Positions 1 through 8,568 are shown, counted from the stretch's first letter. The stretch: 11,697 nucleotides of DNA from Tieghemiomyces parasiticus (GCA_027575765.1 JANBPT010001254.1:1-11697); one strand, 5' to 3'. Notes: generated from the letters alone by a model not told the origin. Numbers and translations: made by a program.

Positions 1-2509
1 GGCCGGGACAGGCAGGGGAGTGGGAATCTGCCTGGCCCCTCCCTTCCCCACCTCACGCCCCCTCCCCACCATACATGTGGACGGCTGGCCCTTGGCAGGA
101 AAGAGCGAGGCCGTGCCGCATAGCCCGCTCGCCTTCCGAACCTCTAAAGGCTGGACCGGCGCTGGTGCGGAGGACCGAACACTAAAAGGAAGCCAGGCCG
201 GTGGCTGTGGATCGTGCCGAAGAGATCTGGAGTTACCAGAGAAGCAGGCGGACTTACTGTGGTGGCTGCCAAATGGCCAACGGGAAAGCAAGGGAGGGAG
301 GGTGCTGGATTCGAGATTATCAGGAGGACGGTGTGGCGAACCATTGGCGAGGTGAACCGCGTCACCCGTGAAAACTAAGCGTGGTTGGTTCTGCTGCAGG
401 GCAGGGTGGGGAGGGGGGAAGTGGGAGGGCCGCGGGGCTGATTGACGACGAAGTGACCGCAGAGGGAGGCCCGCTTTATATGGCTGGTAGGCCACCACCA
501 CCACCCTGGACATCGTCACACGCGGACGGCCCCTGTGCCACGGCGCCCAATGGTCGAGGGGTTCCGCCGGGCAGACCACCACATCCCCCGCCCACTGTCC
601 CAGTGGCTTCGAATTTTCGAATTACTGACCTTTCCTTGGCAACCCTTTGGAATACCGCGTAGGCTATGCCACCTCCACCACCTCCGCCCGGCCAACCATG
701 GCCGGTTAAGGGTGTAAGGGGCGTATAGAAACGGAGGCCGACAAAGAACGGGGTCTCTCAATAAACCCCCCGGGCTCGCCATCGGCACCGTCAACGGGAT
801 ACGCGCACGTTCTCGTGTCTTTCATCCCTGCCCTCTCTTTCCCCCTCCACCATCCACTGGCTTCGTACTTCCGCCTGTCGGCTGGAATGAACACCGGGTG
901 CCACCACAACCGTCAAAAAGGAAGCCCGAGGCGAAAGGATGGTCGTAAGTTGTACCCGGACAATGAGTCTATCGCCTGGCTAGTTCAGGGTGGCGACGGT
1001 GACGAAAGAGAAGGTGTGGCGAAGGATGGTACGACTCCGTCTAGAGATCCTCCCCCCCCATGGCCACTGCCTTACCTTTCATCTTCCTCCACCTCCTCGC
1101 GCCGACATATGTCGTTCGTTGCCAGGAGCACGAACGAAGGGGGGAGAAGCCCGGGGACGTAGCAGCCTTCATAACCCGAAGCATCTCGGCCGGAAGCCAC
1201 CCGGTCATTATGCATCGTCTTGATAATCGTCGCACTTTCGCACTACCCTCGTAAGTTCATGGCATGCCCCCTCCCTCCCCACCCCGCTCTTAAACCGCCC
1301 AACGCCTCGCATTGCTCCATTAGAGAGCGTGGACTCGACGAATCGGAATGTTTAGTGACACGATAGGTATATTGCTGTCGCTTATAGTGCTTCACGACTG
1401 ACGGGCCAGATGGTGAAGGGAACCTGCAGCCTGGAAAATGGGTGCAACCTCAAGCGAACGGGCCGCCTTCGATTAACATTGCAATCCCGAAGGTTGGTAG
1501 TTAAAACTTGGAGGGGGGAGGGTGATAATCCCGCCGATGCACGTCGGATGAAGTGAGTATAGCGGGCCTGTATTTAGTCACTGGTGGCCTGGAGAGGGCT
1601 CTACCATGCTTCCTAAGAAAAAAAAGCTAGCGGGCGGAACAGGATGGAGTGGGGCACGAGTGGAAGCCTTGAGCTCCCCCGGATGTACACTTCACAATGT
1701 TATGGTGATCAAAATCATGGATCAAACGTTTGATTTCTCGACTGGTCCTGGCATCTCGCCCGACATTAAGCATGATCGTATACTTGGCTTTAAAATAATG
1801 CCACCCCAACTGTAAGATAGGCAGGGGCCAGCTTACCATCTTTTACTCATGTTGGACAGCCGGTCCATTTTTTAAAGAACTTTATCTCGGGCTGTATTTG
1901 ATGGCAACCTTCCGATTGTACCTTGTTGCTTGATGCAGAGGCTTGGTTCTACTACGAAGTTCACAGGTATACTGGTGAGCGGAATCTCCAGGCAATAGTG
2001 CCCACAATTTTATACCAGGTTTTCTGCTGCAATAGACATCCGACACAAGTGGGTCGTTCTGGGCCCAAATCAGATGGATAGGTTCTCTGTTTGTCTAATA
2101 GTGTGGTCTTATTATTTTGATGCCAGAACTATGGTATCACGTCGGTTGGTGAGGCTAAGACCCTGGGAGTGGAGGTGGGGAGAGAGGGAGGGGGGCCACC
2201 GCCTGCTAGGCGCGTACAGCCTTCGTCCTTCAACCCCCCCTATCGTCTTTGTTACTCTTCACTTTAAATAGCGGACAAAGGATAATCGGCAGGCGTGTTG
2301 GTAATGAACACTGTTGGCGAGAGGAAGTTCTTTAGCAGCTGGGGTTTACTATATGCCGAGAAACCAGACCGGGATGAGTAGTAAAATTGTAGTGGCCTTT
2401 TAAGTTTCCAAATTCCCCACAACAAACGTATTTTTGTCGCCGTGGTAGGACTGGGGTAGCCTGGGCTAGCAAAGTAAATACCAGAGGTATCGCCGCTCGA
2501 CTTGTGCGC
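1..2509. other. Stretch without a supportable gene
   Basis: All frames give only short open segments with no family I recognise. About 1-1340 is C/G-run rich with CCACC and CCTCC repeats. About 1340-2150 is more balanced in composition. Candidates that fall short are: an open segment from ATG 1060 with a hydrophobic start and a GTAAGT donor at 1251; an 88-codon open frame at about 1552-1815 with no known motif; and scattered minus-strand donor-like CTTACC words near 1072 and 1832 that I could not join into a coherent reading frame. No tRNA or rRNA was recognised. Confidence 0.5.
399..429 (+). other. G-quadruplex-type G-run cluster
   Basis: Five runs of three or more G in 31 nt (GGGCAGGGTGGGGAGGGGGG, then GGG and GGG) satisfy the usual quadruplex pattern. 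It sits in DNA where I see no gene. Such purine/G runs recur across the intergenic DNA of this window and may be background composition. Confidence 0.4.
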
Positions 2510-2536
2510 GGGCGGGCGGATGGAGGGTGGGGGGGG
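2510..2536 (+). other. G-quadruplex-type G-run cluster just past the RFK stop
   Basis: The plus strand has GGG, GGG, GGG and an eight-G run within 27 nt, starting about 15 nt beyond the RFK stop codon. In the RFK transcript this would be a C-rich stretch at the start of the 3' UTR. Together with 3546-3560, the riboflavin kinase gene is bracketed by G-run clusters on its template strand. Confidence 0.4.
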
Positions 2537-2550
2537 TACCCCGGTGCCAC

Positions 2551-3523
2551 CTAGGCCGATTCAAAGAAAGGGTCGGACCGGTACGCGCAGTAGGCAGCCC
2601 GGGCCATGGAGTTCTTGGCTACTGTGATATCCACATTGATGTCGTAGATCAAGGCATCTGTATATACAAATAAGGAAGGGGGGAGTGTCAAGTGGCATAG
2701 GAGATGCGTTAATGATCAAGGGACCACGAACGATGGTGCGGCCTCGGTCAGCTTGTCCGTAGCAATGAGTATATGGCAACCGGGCCCTAACTTACCTAGA
2801 GATGTGTAGTCACGTTCCGGCCGAAGGTAGCCCAGCACGATCACCTTCAATGGCTTGCCATAAAAATCTTGGGGGTATTCGTTAAGAATATGCACCTCCT
2901 GGTTGACATGTGCCGACGATTAGACAGGAGGCAGAGCGATGGGTTAATCTCGTAGAATAGATAGGAGCCATCCGGGGTGGGACAGGTACCGTGTGAAATG
3001 GCAAACGGTTGGGCTAGTGGCTCGGCGCTTCCAACATGAGTGGCTAGTATCAACAGATGCAAAAAGTCAGTGGCGGGCGACCGACGGACTACTTACCCCG
3101 GAGAGCTTCTCGTTTTTGTAGTACGGGTTCCAACCCAAACTCATGACCATGCCGTAGACTGGGCCGCCGTCGACCTGGGCCCAACCAAAGTACACCCCGG
3201 TCGTGAGGTTCGAGCAGGCGTCGTGGACGACCTGTTCCGGTAGGTTGGCTACGTCGGTCGGTGTAACAGGGGGTCGACAATGCAAGCCGGAGGGGCATGG
3301 GTTAGAGTAGTTAGACAAGGGGTTTGCGCCGGTCTCAGGGCCATAACGGACTAAGCGGCCGGGCACCGCGACGTCTGACGGACTTACCTGTTGGGATCCC
3401 CAGTTCTTTACTGCCGCGGCCGAACCCTCGCTGGACCGGACCGCTGAGAAAGACCGGGTAGGGACTGGCGATCTGTTCGCCACCCACAATAAGTGGCCGG
3501 GGCTGGGCGACGGGAGACGACAT
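2551..3523 (-). CDS. FMN1: Riboflavin kinase (ATP:riboflavin 5'-phosphotransferase), four exons
   Basis: Phosphorylates riboflavin to FMN. Exons in transcript order: 3523-3388, 3248-3097, 2898-2796, 2657-2551, giving 498 nt and 165 aa. Introns are 139, 198 and 138 nt, all GTAAGT at the donor, with TAG, CAG and CAG acceptors, in phases 1, 0 and 1. Each join restores family motifs: [13 protein letters not shown] (residues 35-47, whose PTAN binds Mg-nucleotide in the family) spans intron 1; GVYFGWAQV (63-71) and [12 protein letters not shown] (81-92) lead across intron 2 into EVHIL (97-101), where E97 matches the family's catalytic Glu; DFYG (107-110) and GYLRPE (119-124) precede intron 3, and DALIYDIN follows it. 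The length matches monofunctional eukaryotic kinases; there is no fused FAD synthetase domain. The start is the first ATG in a 229-nt ATG-free leader. Retaining intron 1 or 2 would bring in a premature stop. Identification is firm from motifs; cell location is not shown. Confidence 0.95.
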
Positions 3524-3752
3524 GACGATTAGGCGGGTTGTGAATGGGCGGGCGGGCGGGCTGAATACTGCAGGATGGAGGGTAGCGGTAATGAGTATTG
3601 GGGTGACGAATGGGGGGGAGGGTCTGGGCGGTAAACGGGGCCGAGACGGTGTGAAGGGTAAGACCAGGAGCCGAAGGGGTTGGGGTTGCAGGGTTGGTAA
3701 ATATAAGGGTACTGGCACTACTAGCTGGAGAGGCGAAGGAGGAGCTCAGAGG
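3524..3752 (-). promoter_or_regulatory. Pyrimidine-rich, ATG-free leader and core promoter of riboflavin kinase
   Basis: Read on the minus strand, the 229 nt before the RFK start are rich in C and T and contain no ATG; the nearest upstream ATG, at 3755-3753, is in another frame and its ORF overlaps the RFK start. A TATA-like element (CCTTATATTTACC, around 3698-3710) lies about 180 nt before the ATG, and a CCCTCCCCCCC tract lies at about 3610-3620. The small secreted-protein gene at 7545 has a similarly placed AT-rich element and C/T-rich leader. Transcription probably starts below 3755, otherwise the overlapping uORF would hinder RFK translation. The transcription start is inferred, not seen. 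Confidence 0.4.
3546..3560 (+). other. Perfect G-quadruplex motif beside the RFK start codon
   Basis: Four GGG runs separated by single C residues lie on the plus strand, 22 nt upstream of the RFK ATG. The G-rich strand is the RFK template strand, so the mRNA leader would carry the complementary C-rich form. The motif fits the minimal G3N1 quadruplex pattern. Whether it folds or affects expression is unknown. Confidence 0.5.
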
Positions 3753-3755
3753 CAT

Positions 3756-4311
3756 CAGGGATAGTTAACGGAAGCACGGCGTTAGTCGGGCAGGAGAACT
3801 GCCCTCCCCCCCCAGCTTGTGCCGTATGGGCTGCGGTAGGACTACTTAACCTGGCTGTGCTGAATAATGGGGTTGCTGAAAAGGAAAGGCCGAGGGCGTA
3901 CACGTGGACAGGGTGCGAGGGGAGGAAGGGCGATGCGCCCTTCTTCACCCCCAAAGCCGCTCTAATTCCGCCTATCACAGCTCGCCCGCTCGACCCACGT
4001 ACCACCCGACCGTCGGACCGATTTCGCCCGCAATGGCTCCTATGCTCCATCGGGATCCGGCCACAGTCCTCTTACCCAACACAGTGTGTTCCAGGGCAGG
4101 TACAATCCATAAACAGACAGATAGGCACGCCGCTCCACTTCACCGCCCCTATAGCGACCCGTACAGGCCATCTGTTTGACATCCGCGGAGGCTTCGGCCT
4201 TCCTAGGTAAATTATTCATAGTAACGATTATCTATCTGAGCTATGCGGATATATCTTTACGGCCTGGTAAAACAAAAGGCGCAGGAACAATCCAAGCGGC
4301 CGGACTAGAGG
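3756..4311. other. Intergenic DNA upstream of RFK, no gene seen
   Basis: Overlapping ORFs of about 90-117 codons exist on both strands (3857-4210 plus, 3721-4050 minus), but they are rich in Pro, Arg and Ser as expected from translating C/G-rich DNA, have no recognisable domain and overlap one another. I see no RNA gene. Confidence 0.4.
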
Positions 4312-4500
4312 TTAGCGAGCTTCGATTTCATGAGTGAGCTCTCCACGTTTGACTAGGTAGAGAGTGGCCCTCGAGATACCATGCCTGGTGGCAGTTGCTA
4401 GGAAAGTGCACCTTGGAGGCAGACCCAAGTCAACCCAGTAATGCCAATCGCTAGCAGCCCGGTAGCTGCGGGCATCGATCCAAACCTCCTTTGCAAAAAA
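4312..4500 (-). pseudogene. Open segment with helix-turn-helix look, possible gene or mobile-element remnant
   Basis: Between in-frame stops, 62 codons are open on the minus strand with no ATG. The product is protein-like, with three Trp in a W-x(12)-W-x(2)-W spacing, then GLPPRCTF and an ATATRHGISRATLYLV segment that resembles a recognition-helix pair (G-I-S-R-A-T-L-Y) of DNA-binding helix-turn-helix proteins. A GTAAGT word sits immediately 5' of it, so it could also be a downstream exon. I could not identify a family or join it to a longer frame. The surrounding 4215-5145 lacks the G-run texture of its flanks. The pseudogene label is a guess; it could be chance. Confidence 0.18.
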
Positions 4501-4782
4501 TTAACTTACCAAGCGTAACCGACACTGGTTCTCGCCGTTAATCAGGCGTTAAGCTTCCAGTTTGCTGCCCAGGACGACCCACATGGTGGTCGGGGGCATG
4601 AAACGGCTGTGAGGCAGGTTACTCCTTGGTAAGGCAAACGATAATATTCATCATCCATATCCAGCCCAGATCTAGGATATTACCCCCTTCCCCGTCAAGC
4701 GCACCAATGTGGTCCTCGAATAAATTAATAATTACTGGCGTGTGCCATCAGGATAGTCGTGGCATTTATGAAGGCGAGCTGA

Positions 4783-4941
4783 CTACTCATGACCGGCAGT
4801 GAACCAAGGAGCAACCGAACGCAGTGTGGGAGCTAGTTCAGTAGAAATACACCGTAGCTTGCAACCTGAGTAACGTACATACCAAGCGAGCAGCGTCACA
4901 TTACAGTTGGCGGGGCTTAAGTTGATTCGGAGGCTTAGAAT
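4783..4941 (-). other. Unassigned open segment of 52 codons, upstream of the helix-turn-helix-like segment
   Basis: A stop-bounded frame on the same strand as 4312-4500, without an ATG. It reads LLAWYVRYSGCK and TLRSVAPWFTAGHE in its middle and end, with three Cys and three Trp/Tyr clusters, more protein-like than neighbouring frames. A third short open frame, containing DMDDEYYRLPYQGV, lies between them (about 4560-4690). All three are in one orientation, as expected for a broken-up coding region, but no family is recognised. Confidence 0.12.
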
Positions 4942-6113
4942 TTAGACTTGGGCATGGTGAGAAAAAATAATGAAAAAGGCAAGCTGTACTACGAAGATTG
5001 GCCCCTGGGTTTAAATAAGGTTTTCGTTAGACTCCCCGTGTGCAACGCTACATGGACCTCATTTTTAAGGGAAACAAATCCGAATCCCTTAAATTTCATT
5101 AAATGGCATTGGTGTGGTGGGGTGCTAACGGTGGTTAATTAAGAGGGGGTGGGGTTGGGGGTGATGATGAGAGGTCGGGCCAATAAAGGCCATGGTCTGA
5201 TCGGACTCTTATATACTTGGCAACCCACTGCTTCGTGCCAGGTGGTGATCAAGCGACCCCAGCTCCTAGTTGGGCGAGTCAGTTCCCAAAGAGAATGGAT
5301 AACCTGCTAATGGGGAGGATGGTTGGCGATGCGAGGGATATGAGGTAGGGAAACAACGGAGGTATAGGGGGGTAGAGAGTGGTGGAACCTTGTGACCGGT
5401 TGGATCGATGGACGCCGAGTTATCTTCTGGGCGTTTTGATCCTAGTGAGTAGATCACTGATCTAGCGATGTTCATTTAGCTTGAAGAGATCTTTCGGACC
5501 ACAACCATTGATCCTTTTTTAATACTGTCAATTATATTCATTAACTTATATTGCCTTGGGTAAAGTAGGCAAAGTGGGCCGCTTCGAAAGTTCGCATAGA
5601 CCACTCATTAGTCTTTATGTTGCCGTAAGGGATCGAAGAAGGTGGTGGGGCAGTCAGTCTCCGTCGGAGATGTTGACGGTTATCCATACCAATATCGAAA
5701 GGGGTAGTTATACTTCGCAGTAATTGCTTTCTACTGGTACCGGTTTCCCGCATTAGACCGCATTCCTACGTCCAAACGGTGGTGTGTGGGGGACAATTTG
5801 ACTGATATAGATGCCAACATTAGGCCGGGCCGCATACTGACCCTCTAGTGGATAGTCTAGCATTCCCCTGCTGTGGTTTTTATTTATTATTTGCTTTGGA
5901 AGGGGAGGGGGAAGTTAGGGAATGGCTTCGGGCTCGGTGCATGAAGACCTTAAGCGGTGCACCGTAGCCCGGTCAAACCGAAACCTACCAGTTTACTCGC
6001 TGCTTGGTTATTTTTGTTGCATTGTCGTGAGTAGGAAGGGGGGTGCAAAAGGATCTCCACACCGCCATCCGCTGTTGCCAACATGGAGGCGCCTTGGAGG
6101 GGGTGGGGGTCAA

Positions 6114-6190
6114 GCGGCAGAGGCGAGAAGAGAGGGGGCAGGGAGAGGCAGGGAATAGGGAGAATGGAAGAGGCGGAAAGGATAGGAAGC
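6114..6190 (+). repeat. Polypurine tract
   Basis: About 77 nt are almost entirely A and G with a few C and T interruptions, made of irregular GGGAGAGG, GGGAATAGGG and GGAAAGGA words. It is low-complexity DNA without a fixed repeat unit. It shares the word GGGAATAGG with the tract at 6653-6723. Confidence 0.5.
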
Positions 6191-6355
6191 TAGAACAAAG
6201 GTCGGGGGGTGGGCCGAAAAAGTGGCCTAGAGATCCTAGCCATGGCCTATAGCGACTGCCGCCCTTTGTCTAGGATCATTATATCTGTCCCCCTGTACTC
6301 CCTCCCTTTCCTGCCATCAACTGATCTCGGTGGGTGAGACAAGACAAAGGCAACC

Positions 6356-6383
6356 AAAAAAAAAAAGCCGAGCGGCCGGCTTT
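6356..6383 (-). other. Hairpin followed by an 11-base T run (minus strand)
   Basis: Read on the minus strand, AAAGCCG pairs with CGGCTTT across a six-base loop (GCCGCT), and the stem runs into a T tract ending at 6356. This has the shape of an intrinsic terminator, or of the 3' end of an RNA polymerase III transcript that stops in T residues. I found no recognisable RNA gene in the roughly 150 nt upstream on that strand, so it is recorded as a structure only. Confidence 0.3.
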
Positions 6384-6652
6384 CGCTGGTGGAATATATT
6401 GACTGTGGGATGAGAGGCCGTACAGATGCATCGGCTCTTTTGGGGCCCGGCGGATTTGGTCCCGTCTTTCACTAGTTAATACCGTCTTTTTTTAAGGGGG
6501 AGGGTATGAGTCTACGCTGAGTCTTCGGTTCTCTTCCCTTACATTACCAATCTACTAAAGACATAGTACACCATGTCTACCCACTGGGTTGTCGCCAAGC
6601 ATTCTGTGGAGTGTCAGTGACTTGTCTCCGTAAATAATTGACGGGCGGCAGA

Positions 6653-6723
6653 TGGAAAGTAAGGGGGAAAAGGAAATCGGGAATAGGCAAGACAGGGAAG
6701 GGGAGAGAGGGAAGGGACGGGTG
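6653..6723 (+). repeat. Second polypurine tract
   Basis: About 70 nt of near-continuous purines with GGGGGAAAAGG, GGGAATAGG and GGGGAGAGAGGG words. The tract resembles 6114-6190 in composition and orientation, but not as an aligned copy. The minus strand is the matching polypyrimidine strand. Confidence 0.5.
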
Positions 6724-7328
6724 GTAAATGATCCGGCCGGCCCAACAAAGGGGATACGGCGGCAAGTGAACATATGGTCGCTACCGACCTTACCTTTGTT
6801 GTATGTCACCCAACAGAGAAATCGGCCGCCCGCCCGCCCGCTCGGATGGTCAATGTAGCTCTGCCTCCCGTGTCCGGCGAGTGCGTCGAAGGGGAGGGAC
6901 AGGGCGGCTAAGGGGACCAGCAAACACCGATCGACCGTTATTGTCTTTGACGGAATGGTCGTGCCATCGAGGACTCGCCGTATTAGCGATGGGGCCGTCG
7001 AGCAATCTCAATATATTCTTTTCCTCGCCTCTTTGTCCTCGCTCAACCTCCCGCCCTATTCCTAGTGTACATCTATACACCTTCCCCAGTGCACTCATAC
7101 CGCGGGCATCGTGGATAGGGCCGGGCTTGTTGGCTCATGTCGTAGTTGACTGTTCGACCCGCCCATTGGGTGACTCACAGACTACAAAGAGCATAGCTCG
7201 GAAATAATGAGATAGCCTGGTAGCAAATGTGCGATGGTAAGATCGGTGACTATCACGATCTGCCCCCCTTCCACGTATCGCTTGTTTACACGGCACCCAC
7301 TTTCGACTGGGTGGGGTAGACAACTTCA

Positions 7329-7544
7329 CCTCTCCCCTCCCCCTTGTTGCAATATTAAAAGGTCGACCCGTCACCTTCATTTTTTAACCATCATCACTCG
7401 CATACTCTTCCCACTCTCTACTCTGCCATCCAACGCATTCATTCCTTCGCCCAGGTTATACCACCTTAACAGTGTATACCACGCCTCACGGTTTTGCCAC
7501 TCTTACCACGCTACCCACTCCCCAAGCCACTGCACTTAACCACC
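7329..7544 (+). promoter_or_regulatory. Promoter and C/T-rich leader of the secreted-protein gene
   Basis: A CTCCCCTCCCCC tract (about 7332-7343) is followed by an AT-rich TATA-like element, AATATTAAAA at 7351-7360, about 185-195 nt before the ATG. The rest of the leader is C-, T- and A-rich and contains no ATG on the plus strand, so translation should begin at 7545. The arrangement parallels that of the riboflavin kinase gene. The roles are inferred from sequence texture and position. Confidence 0.4.
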
Positions 7545-7835
7545 ATGTACCTTACGCTGCTCCGAATTCTCGCCATGGTTGCCGCCGCCTCTACCCTCAT
7601 CCTCGTGCTGAGCCCCACTGTGGACGCCAACCCAGCCCTCGGGATCTCAAAAGCATATAGTGCGGTGAAGGACAAGGCAAATGAAAAAATCAACAAGGTG
7701 AAGAAAGATTATGCCTCATATAAGAAGCAAAAGGAATCTTTCAGAAAGACCTATGGCAGCTCGAACTCGAACGAGCCAAAAATTTCTACTCCTTCCACAC
7801 AGAATACTGATGGAAAAGGAAAGATTGTGTCGTAA
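7545..7835 (+). CDS. Small Lys-rich secreted protein, function unknown
   Basis: A 96-residue single-exon gene. The start is the first ATG of an ATG-free leader and has a strong context (CACCATG). Residues 1-28 look like a signal peptide: MYLTLLR, a hydrophobic core (ILAMVAAASTLILVL) and a likely cleavage after VDA. The mature part, about 68 residues, has no cysteine. Residues 36-69 form a highly charged, probably helical Lys/Glu/Asp/Tyr stretch with 11 Lys, followed by a polar Ser/Thr/Asn tail ending KGKIVS. Codon use shifts from C-ending codons in the signal region to more AAA/AAG in the mature part. An AATAAA signal follows about 100 nt after the stop. I do not recognise the family. Small secreted proteins of fungi include effectors and cell-surface peptides, but nothing here shows such a role. 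The gene model is likely; the function is unknown. Confidence 0.68.
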   Translation: MYLTLLRILAMVAAASTLILVLSPTVDANPALGISKAYSAVKDKANEKINKVKKDYASYKKQKESFRKTYGSSNSNEPKISTPSTQNTDGKGKIVS

Positions 7836-7936
7836 CCCGTTGTCGCAAGCCATGTCCTGGGTAATTGTGTGGGGTCATTTTTACCCCTTGTTTTATCTTT
7901 TTTTTTTGTATTAGCCACACTTCAATCTTTCGCTGC

Positions 7937-7942
7937 AATAAA
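7937..7942 (+). terminator. Polyadenylation signal AATAAA of the secreted-protein gene
   Basis: A canonical AATAAA lies 102 nt past the stop codon at 7835, preceded by a T-rich stretch (about 7877-7908). It is on the gene's coding strand at a normal distance for a fungal 3' UTR. Confidence 0.55.
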
Positions 7943-8142
7943 CCCCCTTTGGTAGCACTAGATTATGTGTATCAATATCATATGCTTTTCACATATACAG
8001 GTAAAGCAAAAGTGCTTTGGGGCAGCTGGATGATCGTTAAATACATATACCTACATCATTATGGTACTCCGGATGAACTCCATGAGTAACTATTTCCAGA
8101 CATGTTCCTAATGAAGATTCTGAAGGGGGACCTGGGACTGGA

Positions 8143-8568
8143 TCATCCATAACCCGTCCCTTTTCCTGGCGGTTTCGGCCCGTTTGAAATGACCTGGAAC
8201 CACCACACCGTGGACATCATCCCTGGTGACCGGAGCCAGTCGGTGACTCTTACAGGGTAGACCCAAGTTTCGCCACTAGTGGCGGTATCGCCCAGCATGA
8301 TATCTCTAGTCTGGGCGAAGTCCTTCAAGAACCCGATTATACGATGTACCTTCTTATAGTGCAGGTGGCCCGGGGGAGGATTGTTCAAATTTCGGCGATT
8401 GACAAGTGAAAGAGGGGGAGGGAAGGGGGAGAACTGGGTTACTATGGGTCCTCGTGTAGCATGGTACGGTGGTATAGTGTGTGTGTGGGCTAGATGAGGT
8501 ACCAGAATTTTGGCCACGGACGTGATGGAGGGGTGTGTAGAGAAGGAGACATCAGGTGCTGCAAGCAA
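8143..8568 (-). other. Unassigned 141-codon ORF between two convergent genes
   Basis: A stop-bounded frame on the minus strand that is protein-like in its second half (from HYKKVHRIIGFLKDF through GETWVYPVRV to TDWLRSPG) and low-complexity in its first half (many Pro, His and Thr). It lacks a signal peptide and any motif I know. An overlapping frame in the same strand, about 8110-8277, also stays open for 55 codons. It could be an exon, a mobile-element fragment or chance. It lies downstream of the GPI1 polyadenylation signal, so it is not part of GPI1. Confidence 0.15.

Larger units (their letters stand above)
5146..7320. other. Long intergenic stretch without a supportable gene
   Basis: Only short, overlapping, low-complexity ORFs occur here (for example 6803-7207 plus and 6555-6923 minus, which are antisense to each other in part). 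The stretch contains two polypurine tracts, a hairpin with a T run and a CCCG-repeat at about 6826-6841. I recognise no tRNA, rRNA or snRNA. Confidence 0.45.

Noticed and set aside
1606..1815. 69-codon ORF with a basic start (KKKK)
   Set aside because: No homologous motif, weak start context, and no promoter or polyadenylation features like those of the supported genes.
3067..3489. A continuous 140-codon frame read as an unspliced gene
   Set aside because: Its second half is RFK exon 2, but the first half is intron 1 and an off-frame reading of exon 1; splicing at 3388/3248 restores the riboflavin kinase motif across the junction.
3857..4210. 117-codon plus-strand ORF divergent from RFK
   Set aside because: No recognisable motif, Pro/Arg-rich translation of C-rich DNA, overlapped on the other strand and in another plus frame.
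7141..7175. GTTCGACCC word as a possible tRNA T-loop
   Set aside because: No matching acceptor stem, D-arm or anticodon arm can be made around it.
6803..7207. 134-codon plus-strand ORF
   Set aside because: Low-complexity Arg/Pro/Ser product without a domain, overlapped by an antisense ORF and lying in C/G-repeat DNA.
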